From: Pelagomonas calceolata
Lineage: Eukaryota; Sar; Pelagophyceae; Pelagomonadales; Pelagomonadaceae
Direction of reading: 5' to 3'
DNA: 64,000 nt
Assembly: GCA_918797485.1 (NCBI GenBank)
Contig: CAKKNE010000002.1
Span: forward strand, 4,678,501-4,742,500
How positions within the stretch are numbered: the stretch's first letter is position 1; every line of letters starts with the position of its first letter. Below, one piece after another: positions 8,828-19,377 of this stretch. The notes under the pieces were generated by a model. The model saw only the letters and a program-made list of their open reading frames with translations. It ran no database searches and was not told the origin of the DNA. Position numbers and translations under genes: made by a program.

Positions 8828-9522
8828 ATGATGCGCCTCCTCGCCACGGCCACGGCCGCACATGCCCTGCTCTTCAGCCCGACGCCCGGCGTCCTCGTGC
8901 TCAGTCCGGCGCTGACGGGGCCGCGGACGACCTTCTCCGTCGGGCCCCACGCGGGCGAGTCGTACGAGCGCGTGTGGAGGGAAGATCCCCAGTTCTGCGT
9001 CTGGGCCTTGGAACAGCCCGCGCCGCGGGCGGAACTCGAGGACTTCCAAACTTGGTTACGGTCTGTGTGGAAATCAACCAGTGTGTCGGGTGCACCGATA
9101 ATTCTCCACTAAGTCATTTCTTGACGATGACGCGGCCGTGCTGGCTCCGTCGAGCGGTGAGAGACCCACACCGCCACGCCATCGAGCAGGTGTCGCGTCG
9201 ATGGCGTGGAGGACGGCGCGTCGTAAAACTTTGATTTCCACACAGGTTACGGTCGAAGAGCAAGGCCCGGCGCGCCCCGGTCAAGCTCACGATGCGACGC
9301 CCGAAGCCCATCGTGCCGACGCCCGTGTCCTACCCCGACACGCTGGAGCCCGACGTGGTCCTCCAGCACCAGGAGGTGCCCGTCGTGCACCAAACGATGA
9401 AAGTCGCCGCAAGGATCCTGAAGTGGACCGCGAGCCTCGTGGCCCTGCTCCTCACGCGCGTCCTCGTCGGGACCTGCGCGCGCGCCGTCCGCGCCGCGCT
9501 CGCCGCGGCCGACCGCGCGTGA
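8828..9522 (+). CDS. Small protein with DUF3820-like segment and C-terminal membrane helix; one introner
   Basis: Exons 8828-9054 and 9246-9522 give 504 nt (167 residues) in one frame. The N terminus looks like a targeting peptide (MMRLLATATAAHALLF). Residues about 38-75 (GESYERVWREDPQFCVWAL, then EDFQTWL) resemble the G.S.E.V...P.Y..W pattern of DUF3820-like small domains; this is a weak match. The second exon is basic, then carries a hydrophobic helix (TASLVALLLTRVLVGTCA). The intron is the clearest introner in the window, and removing it restores the uninterrupted reading TWLRSKSKARR. The function is unknown. Confidence 0.6.
9055..9245 (+). mobile_element. Introner: perfect 14-bp TIRs, 10-bp target duplication
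   Basis: The inserted DNA is 9064-9244 (181 bp). Its ends are TGTGTGGAAATCAA and TTGATTTCCACACA, exact inverted repeats. The flanks GGTTACGGTC at 9054-9063 and 9245-9254 are a 10-bp direct duplication. The centre holds a hairpin with arms CCACGCCATCGA and TCGATGGCGTGG. The donor GT comes from the target duplication; the acceptor is CACA of the TIR plus the G of the duplication. The intron is 191 bp and its removal keeps the frame. It looks recent because the ends and duplication are identical. Confidence 0.92.
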
Positions 9523-9785
9523 TGTTGATACCCCTGGCGGGCCAAGAAGGCCCGCGTAGCCCTCCGTCGTAATGCCCTCTTAACTTTACCCGCGCAGCGA
9601 CGCCGCCACGGAGGGGAGCCACGTGGACTTACTGCAAAGAGCGATCGGCGTCGTGCGCGCGTCAACCGAAGGCTATCAGAACAAATTGATAATGAAGCTC
9701 CTCTTGCGTGCCCTCCAGGTCCGTCGCCATGTTGGGCAGCCCCCGCTTGCAAGCGCGACTTGCGAATCCTTTCTCCAAGGGATCC

Positions 9786-9807
9786 CTAGTGTCTTACAGG
9801 CCGCTAG
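9786..9807 (+). repeat. CTAG motif, consensus copy between convergent genes
   Basis: CTAG, TGTCTTACAGGCCG, CTAG. This is the only copy not near an annotated start codon. Confidence 0.8.
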
Positions 9808-9835
9808 CGGTCTCTCGTTCGGCCGATGAATCGGC

Positions 9836-9892
9836 GACGCGCGGTGTCTCCCCCCCAGGGGCTCCGCCCACTAGTCCTAGCACCGTAACATC
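9836..9892 (-). repeat. 57-bp dispersed repeat, copy 1
   Basis: The reverse complement of 55310-55366. A 42-bp core is identical, including a run of seven C/G and the word GGACTAGTGGGCGGAGCC. The flanking bases diverge. Confidence 0.85.
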
Positions 9893-9940
9893 GACTCCTC
9901 TCGTTCGGGGTCCGTACTACCTGGGGGTGGGTTCAATAAG

Positions 9941-10244
<304 letters not shown>

Positions 10245-10862
10245 CTACTTGCGCAGCGCGCGGCGGTCGGCGCGCGTCTGCGCGTGGAAGCCGGCCCGGA
10301 TCGGCGTCACGCTCCGCGACGACCCGCAGTTCTGGCAGTGCAGGAAATACAACCGGGACGTGGGGTCGCGCGTCAGCGACGTCTGCGGGCTTCGACACAT
10401 CTGGCAGGTCACGTACTCGACGATGTACTTTCTTAACAGTGATTCAATGTACTTCGGCATGTACTTGCCCTTGATGATCAGGCGCTGCGTGCCGTCGATG
10501 GACCCGTCCGTGCCGAGCTCCGCCATAAAGTACTGAAAAACGTGTTCGGGCGACCGGTTCATGGCCTTGCAGATCTCCGCGTAGTTCACCCAGAGCGTCT
10601 TCTTCGTGCCGATGCGCATGAGCTGGGGCGGCTTCATCGTATGCCGGCGCTTCTCGCCGAGCTCGGGATTCTTTTCCTGGATGATCTTCGCGACGCGGTC
10701 CAATAATTCATCATAGGTGTAGTTCGCGTACTTGCTGTCGGTCTTCGCCGTCTCCTCCTCTTGTACTTTCTTCTTCTTCTTTTTCTTCTTCATCTTGCTG
10801 AGGTCGAACATCGCCGCGACCTCCTCGTCTTGCGTGGGAGCGGCCTCCTCGAGGGCCGCCAT
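10245..10862 (-). CDS. EIF2S2: Translation initiation factor eIF2 subunit beta
   Basis: A 205-residue protein from the ATG at 10862. eIF2-beta joins the eIF2 complex that delivers initiator Met-tRNA to the 40S ribosome. One lysine block (KMKKKKKKKKVQEEE) lies near residue 25. The conserved eIF2B_5 core follows (YDELLDRVAKIIQEKNPELG, then KPPQLMRIGTKKTLWVNYAE, TDGSIDGTQRLIIKGKY). The C-terminal C2-C2 zinc ribbon is complete (CQMCRSPQT and CQNCGSSRS). Animal and yeast homologues are about 285-335 residues with three lysine blocks; here only one is seen, so the N terminus is short. An upstream in-frame ATG at 11024 adds residues without family similarity. Confidence 0.93.
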   Translation of the reverse strand: MAALEEAAPTQDEEVAAMFDLSKMKKKKKKKKVQEEETAKTDSKYANYTYDELLDRVAKIIQEKNPELGEKRRHTMKPPQLMRIGTKKTLWVNYAEICKAMNRSPEHVFQYFMAELGTDGSIDGTQRLIIKGKYMPKYIESLLRKYIVEYVTCQMCRSPQTSLTRDPTSRLYFLHCQNCGSSRSVTPIRAGFHAQTRADRRALRK

Positions 10863-11307
10863 CGTGCGCTGCTTGCTTTTGACGCTGTCGAGCTTAGTAT
10901 GCCGCCGCGCGATGGGCTGGGCTTTTTTAAGAGCTTTCCTGCTTGCTGCTGCTGTGCTGCTTGACGCGGCGACGTTCGTGCAAAGAGAGAGCACTGCTGG
11001 CTTCGCTGGGGCTCGAGTGGACAACTGGGCCTCGCTAAGGTGTCAGCGTGGGCTGAAAAGCGCCTACACACCACCAAAGCGCAATCGCCGCCGAGTGGCT
11101 AGTGCCCTTACTTGCCGCTAGCAGCGAAAAAAATAAACCGTGTAAACTCGGCCGCTCCGCGCCTAAACACTGCACTGCCGTGCGCAAGACACCGTCTATA
11201 TCAGCACTGTACTGGGCGAAGACAGCCGCAACGCGTGCGTGCCGCTAGCCCTTCGTCTAGGAGGGTGCACTCTTTCTCTTGCTTCAGCGCAGCGCGCACG
11301 CGTAGAC
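10863..11307. promoter_or_regulatory. Divergent promoter region of eIF2-beta and MPP6
   Basis: A 445-bp region between two divergent starts. It contains a CTAG motif copy at 11099-11121. No TATA box is obvious. Confidence 0.5.
11099..11121 (+). repeat. CTAG motif, diverged 23-bp copy
   Basis: CTAG, TGCCCTTACTTGCCG, CTAG. It lies 187 bp upstream of the MPP6 ATG. Confidence 0.55.
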
Positions 11308-11700
11308 ATGGGTAAAAAACGCAAGACAAATAACAAGGATGCCGGCAAAAAGAGCAAAAAGCAAGCCACGCCGCGCGCACCGAGCGCCGCGCCGGCCGCG
11401 TCGCCGTCCGGCGCCATGAGCGACACGCTCCTCAAAATGAAGTTCATGCAGAAGGCCTCGCCGGCGCCGGCCGCCGCGCCCGCCGCCGCCGCGCCGGTCG
11501 TATCCAAGGAGCCGCCCGAGCGCAAGCTCTTTGGAAGGCGGAGCTTCGGGGGCTTCAACCGCGAGATCGAACGGAACGAGGCCTCCTTCTACCGGGCCCA
11601 CGGCCTGCGCTACGACGTCATGCCCGCCGCCGACGCCCCGAAGCCGGCATTAGACTTCGGCGCCTACTCGCAGGGGAGGCGTAAAGACAAAAAACGCTAG
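11308..11700 (+). CDS. MPHOSPH6: M-phase phosphoprotein 6 homologue (exosome cofactor)
   Basis: A 130-residue protein from the ATG at 11308. Two blocks identify it: LLKMKFMQKA (about residue 41), like the LLRMKFMQR start of human MPP6, and FGRRSFGGFNREIERNE (about residue 75), like the GRMSFRGFNPEVE block. MPP6 binds the nuclear RNA exosome and helps 3' trimming of 5.8S rRNA and other RNAs. The N terminus is Lys-rich, suiting an RNA-binding nucleolar protein. The C terminus is basic. The stop codon TAG (11698-11700) shares bases with the stop of the convergent YIP1 gene. Confidence 0.8.
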   Translation: MGKKRKTNNKDAGKKSKKQATPRAPSAAPAASPSGAMSDTLLKMKFMQKASPAPAAAPAAAAPVVSKEPPERKLFGRRSFGGFNREIERNEASFYRAHGLRYDVMPAADAPKPALDFGAYSQGRRKDKKR

Positions 11701-12509
11701 AAGATCGTTATCAGCACGAAGCACGAGTAGATCAGCGCGAGCGGGTAGGCTATCAAATAGCGCTGCGGCCGCATGTGCAGCTTCGCCTCGAACAGTCGCG
11801 TGGAGGTACACGTCGAGGCCAACACGGCCAAACCACCCAATACTTGCCCCGGCACCGATGACGAGGATACCACAATAGACGCCGCCGCGAGCAAGACCAC
11901 AGGTAGTAAACAATACCCCAAAAAACTCACGACCGTCCCGAAGGCCACACCTCCATCTTGATGCATCAGATTAAGGAGCACGTAAGTAGCAACGCACGAG
12001 GACAGGCCAAACCCGTAGACGTAGCCGAAGTGGAGCTTGCCTCTCAACACCAACGCTCCAGCTAACAGTAAAGCGAAGACCGCGGGACCGGCCAGATCGC
12101 TACCTTCGACCAATCGCTCATCGACGGCCCGGAACGAGGGAGTCAAAACCAGTTTCGTCTTGGACCAGATGTCCTCGAAGTCTACGCCGAGCTCTTCCAG
12201 GAGTGGCGGTTCGTCAATACCGGAGGGATCATAGCCAAAAGACGTCCCCTGCGACGAGGCATAAAACGCGCCGCCGTTCGGCGTCGGTTGATTAAATCCA
12301 TTCGACGTATATTGGGTAGGTTGCGCTTGGGCACCCCAGGTCGGGTCCTCGCCCAAGTTAAACTGGAACTCTTGCTGTTGCTGGAACTGCGGCTGTTGTT
12401 GGAACTGCTGGCCGCCGGACGCGTAGTCGCCGCCGTGGGGGAAGCCGCTACTTTGCTGCTGGAATTGCTGTTGTGGTGGTTGCTGGAAGTTCGGGTTGAA
12501 GGCGGCCAT
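11697..12509 (-). CDS. YIP1/YIPF5-family Golgi/ER membrane protein
   Basis: A 270-residue protein. A Gln-rich N-terminal half (residues 1-60) precedes the family signature DEPPLLEELGVDFEDIWSKT (about residue 105), then four or five transmembrane helices (for example AVFALLLAGALVLRG and VVSFLGYCLLPVVLLAAA). YIP1 proteins work with Rab GTPases and YIF1 in ER-Golgi vesicle traffic. The length fits YIPF5 (about 257). Its stop overlaps that of MPP6 in a single CTAG at 11697-11700. Confidence 0.9.
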   Translation of the reverse strand: MAAFNPNFQQPPQQQFQQQSSGFPHGGDYASGGQQFQQQPQFQQQQEFQFNLGEDPTWGAQAQPTQYTSNGFNQPTPNGGAFYASSQGTSFGYDPSGIDEPPLLEELGVDFEDIWSKTKLVLTPSFRAVDERLVEGSDLAGPAVFALLLAGALVLRGKLHFGYVYGFGLSSCVATYVLLNLMHQDGGVAFGTVVSFLGYCLLPVVLLAAASIVVSSSSVPGQVLGGLAVLASTCTSTRLFEAKLHMRPQRYLIAYPLALIYSCFVLITIF

Positions 12510-13078
12510 GGCTGCGGCGGCTTGCGTGTGCGCCGCGCTTTTTAGGGTTGGGCTAGGAGCTGCAGCCGCGGTTCTCGCGCTGTCAGATGGTGGAGATCGC
12601 TGGAGCGCTTCGCTAGGATGACGCGTGCGTCACAAATAAGCGCTCGGCGGGCCGTAATAAGTCCGAGGAAGTCGATTTGTGATTTGGCTGCCTAAACCCG
12701 CACGAAAAGGATTCGTCCAGAGACGACTTTGTATGATGAAATATGCCTGTTTTGCTTCGCGCAGAAGACTGCCTTGCACATGCCTCGGCCTGCTTAGAAA
12801 AAATTTGCAGCTGCATCACGCGCGGCGGCTTATCCACGCGGCCGACGCATAGCTCGTTTGCACAAGCAGCGCAGCGGTTCAAACGAATTGCAAACGGCTG
12901 CGACAGTGAACCAGCTGGGACAGCAAACGCCGCTCCAGCAAAAAAATAGGTGTCCAGCCAGGGCTGAGCCCCAAATAAAAAAACCGGCGGAGCGCGCGCA
13001 GCGCTGGAGCGCCTGCCGCAGAACTACTGGGCGCAGCGGCGGCGCGCCTTGTCATCACCAAAGAAAACGAGCAAAACC
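12510..13078. promoter_or_regulatory. Divergent promoter region of YIP1 and BIG genes
   Basis: This is 569 bp between divergent starts. No motif copy, repeat or RNA gene was seen; the stretch is somewhat less GC-rich than its neighbours. Confidence 0.4.
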
Positions 13079-16000
13079 ATGGAGACCATCACGCTCCGCT
13101 CTTTGACGAAGATAAAAAAGCATTGCCGCGGCCAGGCCAAGCTCAAAGATTTACGAGCAGTCTGCGACGAACAGATCCAACGCATCGAAGCGTACAAGGC
13201 CGGCGGTGAAGGTGGTGATGATGCGAGTCCGTTCTTCGAGCCGCTCCGATTGGCCTGTAAGTCACTCCACGCGCCATGCATGGAGGAAGCCTTAGATTGC
13301 ATCCAGAAGCTCATCGCGTATGGCTACCTCCGAGGGACCGCTAGAGGCCCCGCGTCGCGTGACGACGACGACGACGAGGTGACCCCGAAGGAGACGCGGA
13401 CACCGTCGACGATGGATAGCATCATAGAAACGATCTGTGGGTGCGACGACTTCGACGACGACAACGTGCAATTGCAGGTCATCAAGGCGCTGTTGACGGC
13501 CGTTACGTCGCAAACGTGTGAGGTGCATGAAGGGGGGTTGTTGGTAGCCGTGCGATCGTGCTACAACATCCACTTAGTTACTCGTAATGCTGTGAATAAA
13601 ACGACCGCAAAGGCTACGTTGACCCAGATGTTGTCGATAGTGTTCCAGCGCATGGAGGCGGCCGACGCCGGGGCACCTACCGTTCCCGATACTACATATG
13701 TGGAAGGTGATAGTGTACATGTACCAGACTACGGGTTGGGTACTGTCGTTTCGTGTGATGGCACGAATTGCGTCATATCATTACAAGCCTGGGAGCAGGA
13801 CGGCGAGGCGGCTCAATTGCACTGCTCGACGACTTCCCTGCGACCGCCGGTCAACGAAGAGGGCCGCCAGAAGAAGGTCGTCGGCACGGACCCGACGCCC
13901 GGCGCCGAATTAAGAGATGGTTCTCTGGTCTTAGTGAGGCAAGACTCCTCAGCGCAGTTCTCGAGCGCGCATCACAAGGACGCGTTTCTGCTCGTCCGAG
14001 CCTCTGTAAATTAAGCATGAAGGGCGGCCCCGCGGAAGGCAACGAGGCGGACCCCGCCGAGCCCATCTCCATGCAGTCCAAGGTGTTGTCCTTAGAACTA
14101 CTGTTAAGTGTCTTGGAACATGCTGGACCTGCATTTAGGAAGGGTCCGAGGTTCGTTGGGGCGGTTAGACAGTACCTCTGCGTCTCCTTACTGAAGAACT
14201 GCACGTCGTCGGCGACGCACGTCGTCGCCCTGGCGTTGCGACTCTTCGTGGCACTCATCGTCCGCTTCCGATCGAATCTGAAAGCCGAAGTCGAGGTCTT
14301 CATCTCCCACATCTTCCTACGTATTCTAGACAGCGACAACAGCACGCACGAGCACAAGATGCTCGTGCTGGAAGTGTTCCACCGGTTATGCGCCGACGCC
14401 GATGGGTTGGTGGAGTTGTTTTTGAGTTATGACGCGGACTTTGATAGTTTTGACATCTATCGGAACGTCGTGATTAGTCTAGGTAGAGTCGTCAAGGAGC
14501 CCATGCCGGTCCAGGAGTCCGGGGAGAAAGGGAGACGTTTATCTACGAATGATGGGGCATTGAGGAGACTAGCTCTGTCCGGACTAGTGGCGGCTCTCCA
14601 CTCCTTGGCGACGTCCTGCGGTGTGGATGTAGGTGAAAGTGAAGGCGGCGCCGAGGACTACGCCCAACCTTCCGACTCATTAGCTAGAGCGGCGCCCGGC
14701 CAACCGCGGCAGCCCGAAAAAGTAGCCCCACCCCCGCCCCCGGAGCTGTCGGAAACGCCACGAATGCTCTCTCGACGTAGTAGTGACGACCTGGCCAAGA
14801 CCAAACAGGAAAGATTGGCCTCGACGCAAGTCGACGCGTTCGACAGAAAACAAAGACTGCAGGAGGACCTCAAAGATGGGATCCTCAAGTTCAACCTCAA
14901 GCCCAAGCTCGGCCTGGCTTCCTTGCACAACAAGGGCCAGCTGGACCAGAACGATCCTAAAGCTGTGGCGCAGTTCTTATTACAAAATGCCGAGCGCCTT
15001 GATAAGACCGTGGTCGGGGACTACCTGGGCAAGGAGGAGACGTACCAGGACGGGTTTTGTGTCAAGGTGCTGCATAGCTACGGCGAGCAGATGGACTTCT
15101 CCGGTTTGTATCAGTGTCCTTTGTACTACGCCGTCGCCGCGAGAGCTCACACGTGAATCACGCAGGCCTCGAGTTCGACGTGGCCATCCGCCACTTCCTG
15201 TCTGGTTTTCGCCTGCCGGGCGAGGCCCAGAAGATCGACCGCATCATGGAGACCTTTGCGGCGCGGTACTGCGCGCTGAATAGCGAAGTGTTCCCGTCGG
15301 CTGATGTCGCATTTGTATTAGCGTTCTCCGTCATCATGCTCCAGACGGACCTCCACAATCCAGCCATCAAAGAAGAGAAGAAGATGACGAAGGACGGCTT
15401 CCGACGCAATAATAGGGGTATATGTAATGGGAGCGACCTCGACGCCCAATTCCTCGACGAGATCTTCGACCGCATCAAGGCCGCGCCCATCACGCTCGCC
15501 GAGGACGACAAGTTGCGGGAGAAGGAGGAGCAGGCCTCTACTTCCGTCGCTTCGTCCATGAGCGCGGCCTTTGGCCTGAATAGCGACGCGACGCGCCGCA
15601 AGCGAGCCGAGGCCTTCAGCAAAGAGAGGGAAGCCATGGTCCGTTCGTCCGTCCAAGCCATCCGCCAAGGCGCTCGACCGGCTTTTGCGGCTTTCAGACA
15701 GGACTCAGCCACCGAAGAATTTTCAAAACCGTCACCAGCGAACAAGGTCGCCGCAGCGGCAAAGATGTTCGAGGTCGCCTGGGGTCCCGGTTTATCCGCC
15801 TTTTCGCATGCGCTGGAGCGGATCTTCCACGGTCCTAGGCCTACGGCCCTGGCGCTGCGAGGCCTGAAGATCTCGGCTTGTCTCGCGTGTGCGCTCGAAT
15901 TGGATGTGGCTGCTCTATCCCTAGTGAACGCTCTAGCGTCATTTACAACTTTGGATGGGCCCTTCAAGGTCATGCTACCTCGCAATGCCGCTTGTGTCGA

Positions 16001-18542
16001 AGCGTTGTTAGGTCTCACAGCGGTCCCGGACTGTGCCGAGAACTTAGGCTCGGCCTGGTTGCCCGTACTGAGAGTAGCGTCGCGGGTAGCCCACTTACGC
16101 CTACTAACGACAGGAGCGCGGACCGACGACGCCTACTTCACCTCTACCCATGCGCCGGACGAAAAGGAGTATCAAGATAGGAAATTGCGAGATGAGGAAA
16201 GCGCCAGGGCCTTGGCGGCGCACTCCGTGCTCACGGATGCTTCACTAGATGAACTGTACGCTCGCTCCACGAAGTTGTCAGCTGTTGGGGTCGAGAGATT
16301 CGTGGCCGAACTCTGCGCCGTGTCCGCAGCGGAGCTATCCACGGGAGATCCGTCGAGCGGCACGCAGTACTTCCTCGACGAATCGGATCTGAGGCCGGGC
16401 GGCAAGTACGACGACTTACAACCGTTACCGGCGTTAGGAGACCCGAGGCGGCCGCGAGTGGCGGCATTGCAAAGATTAGTAGATGTCGCGGATATGAACG
16501 TGCACTTGAGGCCTAGATTAGCTTGGGACCGCATGTGGCGCGTCCTGGCGGCGCATTTTGCGAGGGCGGGAGCCCACGCGAATGCAGATGTGGCCACGTA
16601 CGTTGTCGACTCGCTGCGCCAGCTATCGCTCAAGTTCTTGGCCAAAGAGGAGCTCAAGGCGTTCACGTTCCAAAGGGCGTTCCTGAAGCCCTTCGAACGG
16701 GCGTTCCGGGCGAACCAAGGGTCGCTGGATAGAGCTCCGGTGCGGGCGTACATTGTCGCTTGTCTCGATGTTTTGGTGCAAGCTCGAGCTTCGAAGATTA
16801 GGTCTGGATGGAAATCAATACTAGGCGTGCTGAAGGACGCGTCCGGCGATCCCGACCGAGCTGTGTCGCAAGCGGCCTTCGAAGCTCTCGGACGGGTCTT
16901 GGACCACCATCTAGCGTTGGTGGCGCCCGACTTCGTTTCTGTGGTAGGAACGGCGGCTTCTTTTGCTTCATATAGTTCAAATGACGAAGCTCGATCGGCT
17001 ACGGCGCTAGAAGCTCTAGCTAGGTTGGACGCGTGTGCTCGCGCACTAGCGGACGGATCGATACGAGCAGCTACGAGAGCCGCCTCGGCGTCGCGTGACG
17101 GAGACCTCCCGGAAGGACCGGAGAACGAACCCCCTCCAGACGACGCGCAACTCGAACTGTGGTGGCCCCTCTTACTAGGTCTGGCGCGACTCGTCGCGGA
17201 TCCGCGGGAAAAGGTCCGCAATGCCGCGTTAGCTACCCTAAGAAGAGTGCTGGAACGAGATGGCCTCAAGGAGTTCGGCGCGGAGACGTGGCGACTGGTC
17301 TTCCGGGGCGTCTTGTTCCCTTGTTTAGAATCAGCGTGGACCGACGACGCGCCTCGACCCGCTTCTGTCAGACCTACAGATCCACCCCCAGGACCACCCC
17401 CACCTAGTGAAGCGTCTTGGCTGGACACGACGGCTCCGGCGGTGCTGGATTGCATTGTTGGTTTGTATGCGCGTCTAGGTGGAAGCAGGGAGCACACGCC
17501 GTTGTTAGGTGAGGTATTAGCTTTGTTGGGAGATTGTGTGTGCCAGGACGCGGAGAGACTAGCCAGACTAGGAGTAGATGCTCTTGAGAGACTATGTCAG
17601 GCCGTTTCTTCATTCACAGATCCGGAGACGTCAGAGGAGGGTTGGGACGTCTGCTGCCGAGGCTTGGCGCACGTGGTTGAAAGAGCCTTGCCGCCTGCAT
17701 TGGATGCTTACCTGAGACCGGATCCCCGTCAACAAAAGGATAGGGACGCCGACGCCTTAGCTGCTTCATTACCGCGCGCGCCTACTCTCGCAAGACTCGT
17801 GGCGTCGCTGCGACTACCTCGGGTGTGCGGGCTGTTGCTGTCAGATGCCGCTAAAAGAGGTTCATTAACAGAGCAAGGTGCCGACGCGTTGCTCGGAGCA
17901 TTGGCCGGGTCGAGGCAATTCGCGTGCGCGTTCGACGCCGACGGTCCCTTGCGCAAGGCCTGTCTCACGTCGAGACTCATGGGCGCCGACGCTCCCGATC
18001 TAGTAGCTCAGAGAGTGTCGGCTGGCTCGGAGGCCTTTGCCGCTTTACAACGAGCCTTCTCGTCCAACAATGAAGGCATACGTTCATTGGCGGAGCCGCG
18101 GTTGCTGGGGTTATGTCGGGACGTCTTGCGCGAGTACGCCTCGGCCGAAAGGCGGGCTTTAGCGGAGAAGGCGGGCAAAACAGCGGGTCTGCCGCAGCCC
18201 GCGCAGTTGCTGGATAGCGCGACGCCTCTGGCGCTGGAAGCTTTGGCGTTCGTGCGCGACCTGGACGCCCAGGCCTTCGCGAAGCACTGCGCTTGGTTGG
18301 TACCTGTGCTCTCTGAATTGATCGTGTGCCAGTCGGTGCCTCTCCGGACGACGGTCGCGGCGGTCTTCGCCACCAGACTGCCGTCGGCTTTGCTATCGAC
18401 GACTCGCCCGGAGCGCGTCCAGACGCCGACGGACGCCGCGCTGGCGGCGCCGGTCTTCAGCCAGCCCGCGGACGCTGCGTCGCCGACGCGGCACCCGGGG
18501 ACGGTGTCGCGGGCGTACAAGCTCTTCGAGTCGCCGGCTTGA
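13079..18542 (+). CDS. BIG/Sec7-type ARF guanine-nucleotide exchange factor
   Basis: Exons 13079-13956, 14016-15103 and 15166-18542 give 5,343 nt (1,780 residues). BIG proteins activate ARF GTPases at the trans-Golgi. The order is DCB (about 110-200; IIETICGCDDFDDDNVQLQV), HUS (about 315-480; LLSVLEHAGPAFRKGPRFVG) and Sec7 (about 585-765; LDKTVVGDYLG, FRLPGEAQKIDRIMETFA, FSVIMLQTDLHNP), followed by a HEAT-rich HDS region to the end. The Sec7-proximal joins are certain because they restore the family sequence DFSGLEFDVAIRHFL. The first intron (13957-14015) is the best frame-compatible choice and less sure. The position after DYLG, acidic in most relatives, is Lys here with two Glu after it. 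Confidence 0.9.
13957..14015 (+). other. Intron 1 of the BIG gene (59 bp, provisional)
   Basis: The donor GTTCTC follows the codon fragment CA; the acceptor is TTAAG. It joins the DCB and HUS frames in phase 2. Other donors nearby do not restore frame. Confidence 0.55.
15104..15165 (+). other. Intron 2 of the BIG gene (62 bp)
   Basis: Donor G|GTTTGT, acceptor CACGCAG|GC. Splicing joins DFSG to LEFDVAIR inside the Sec7 domain, exactly as in the family. No TIRs are evident. Confidence 0.9.
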
Positions 18543-18713
18543 TGAGCGCTTCTCCTTTCCCCTCCACGGGTAAGGTTGGTGTTCTCGAGTACTCCCGACG
18601 CCGTCCCCTCGTCAGTGACGGTTCGTGCTGCGGTCGATCCCGGATTCGTAGAGGGCAGCCTCAGGCTCAGGCTAGTTACGTCGCGGGGTCCCCGTCACCC
18701 CCAGGCGTCGCAT

Positions 18714-18734
18714 CTAGTGTGTTTGTACCGCTAG
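18714..18734 (+). repeat. CTAG motif, diverged copy
   Basis: CTAG, TGTGTTTGTACCG, CTAG. It lies just upstream of the next membrane-protein exon. Confidence 0.55.
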
Positions 18735-18759
18735 CGTGTGATGCCAGATTTGCTCGCAG

Positions 18760-19377
18760 GACTTGGTCCGGACCGACTTACGGCGTGCTCTCGGAGGCGA
18801 CGGGGGGACGCTCGCCGGCATCCCGTTCGCCCACGCGGCGTTGCCGTTTTTACCCTTTCTCTGGGTCGGCGCTGCAAATGTATTTAGCTGTAACGGCAAC
18901 TCGTGCGCCGCGATGGCGCGCCAGTATATGGGCGACGACGGCAGCCGCGCCCAGCTGCTAGTCGTAATCGGCAACGCGCTCTACTGGGTTCAGAATGTAC
19001 TCATCAGGTTGCCTATCTGGCCGCTGCTCTTCCGAATGCTCGCGACGACGTCCTCGTCGTATATCCGCTTCGCTGGCGACTGCGTGTTAGTTTGGGCGGC
19101 CTATGCCCTGCCTACGTTTCTCGCCCAATGGCCGGGTAGCATGTTCTGTTACCGAGGCTTGGGCCGTGGCGACGTTTGGGCCGCGGGCTGCGTCGCTTGG
19201 TTCTATGTGCTAGTCGCAGTGAATGTTAAGCTCTTCTCCGCGCCGCCGCGGACGCAACGCGGGCGGCGGCCGCCGATGACGCGGGCCGTCTCCTCGATCC
19301 GCTCCCCGCGCCGCGGCGGCGAGCCCGAGTTGACCTTTTTCCCGGCGGCGGCGTCGATGCCGGCGACGCCATCATGA
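18760..19377 (+). CDS. Multi-pass membrane protein, unknown; 5' end unresolved
   Basis: About 205 residues are open from an AG at 18758-18759 to the stop. Four or five hydrophobic helices are visible (ALPFLPFLWVGAANVF, LLVVIGNALYWVQNVLIRLP, CVLVWAAYALPTFLA, AAGCVAWFYVLVAVNVKLF), then a basic tail. No ATG opens this frame before the first helix, and a TGA lies upstream at about 18738. A tentative first exon is 18542-18574 (MSASPFPSTGK, donor AAG|GTTGGT), joined in phase 0 to 18760. That exon's ATG would overlap the BIG stop (TGATG). I do not recognise the family. Confidence 0.45.
   Translation, partial: DLVRTDLRRALGGDGGTLAGIPFAHAALPFLPFLWVGAANVFSCNGNSCAAMARQYMGDDGSRAQLLVVIGNALYWVQNVLIRLPIWPLLFRMLATTSSSYIRFAGDCVLVWAAYALPTFLAQWPGSMFCYRGLGRGDVWAAGCVAWFYVLVAVNVKLFSAPPRTQRGRRPPMTRAVSSIRSPRRGGEPELTFFPAAASMPATPS

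Noticed and set aside
15104-15165. Frameshifts suspected in the BIG gene
   Set aside because: The frame changes coincide with GT...AG introns whose removal restores the Sec7 family sequence.
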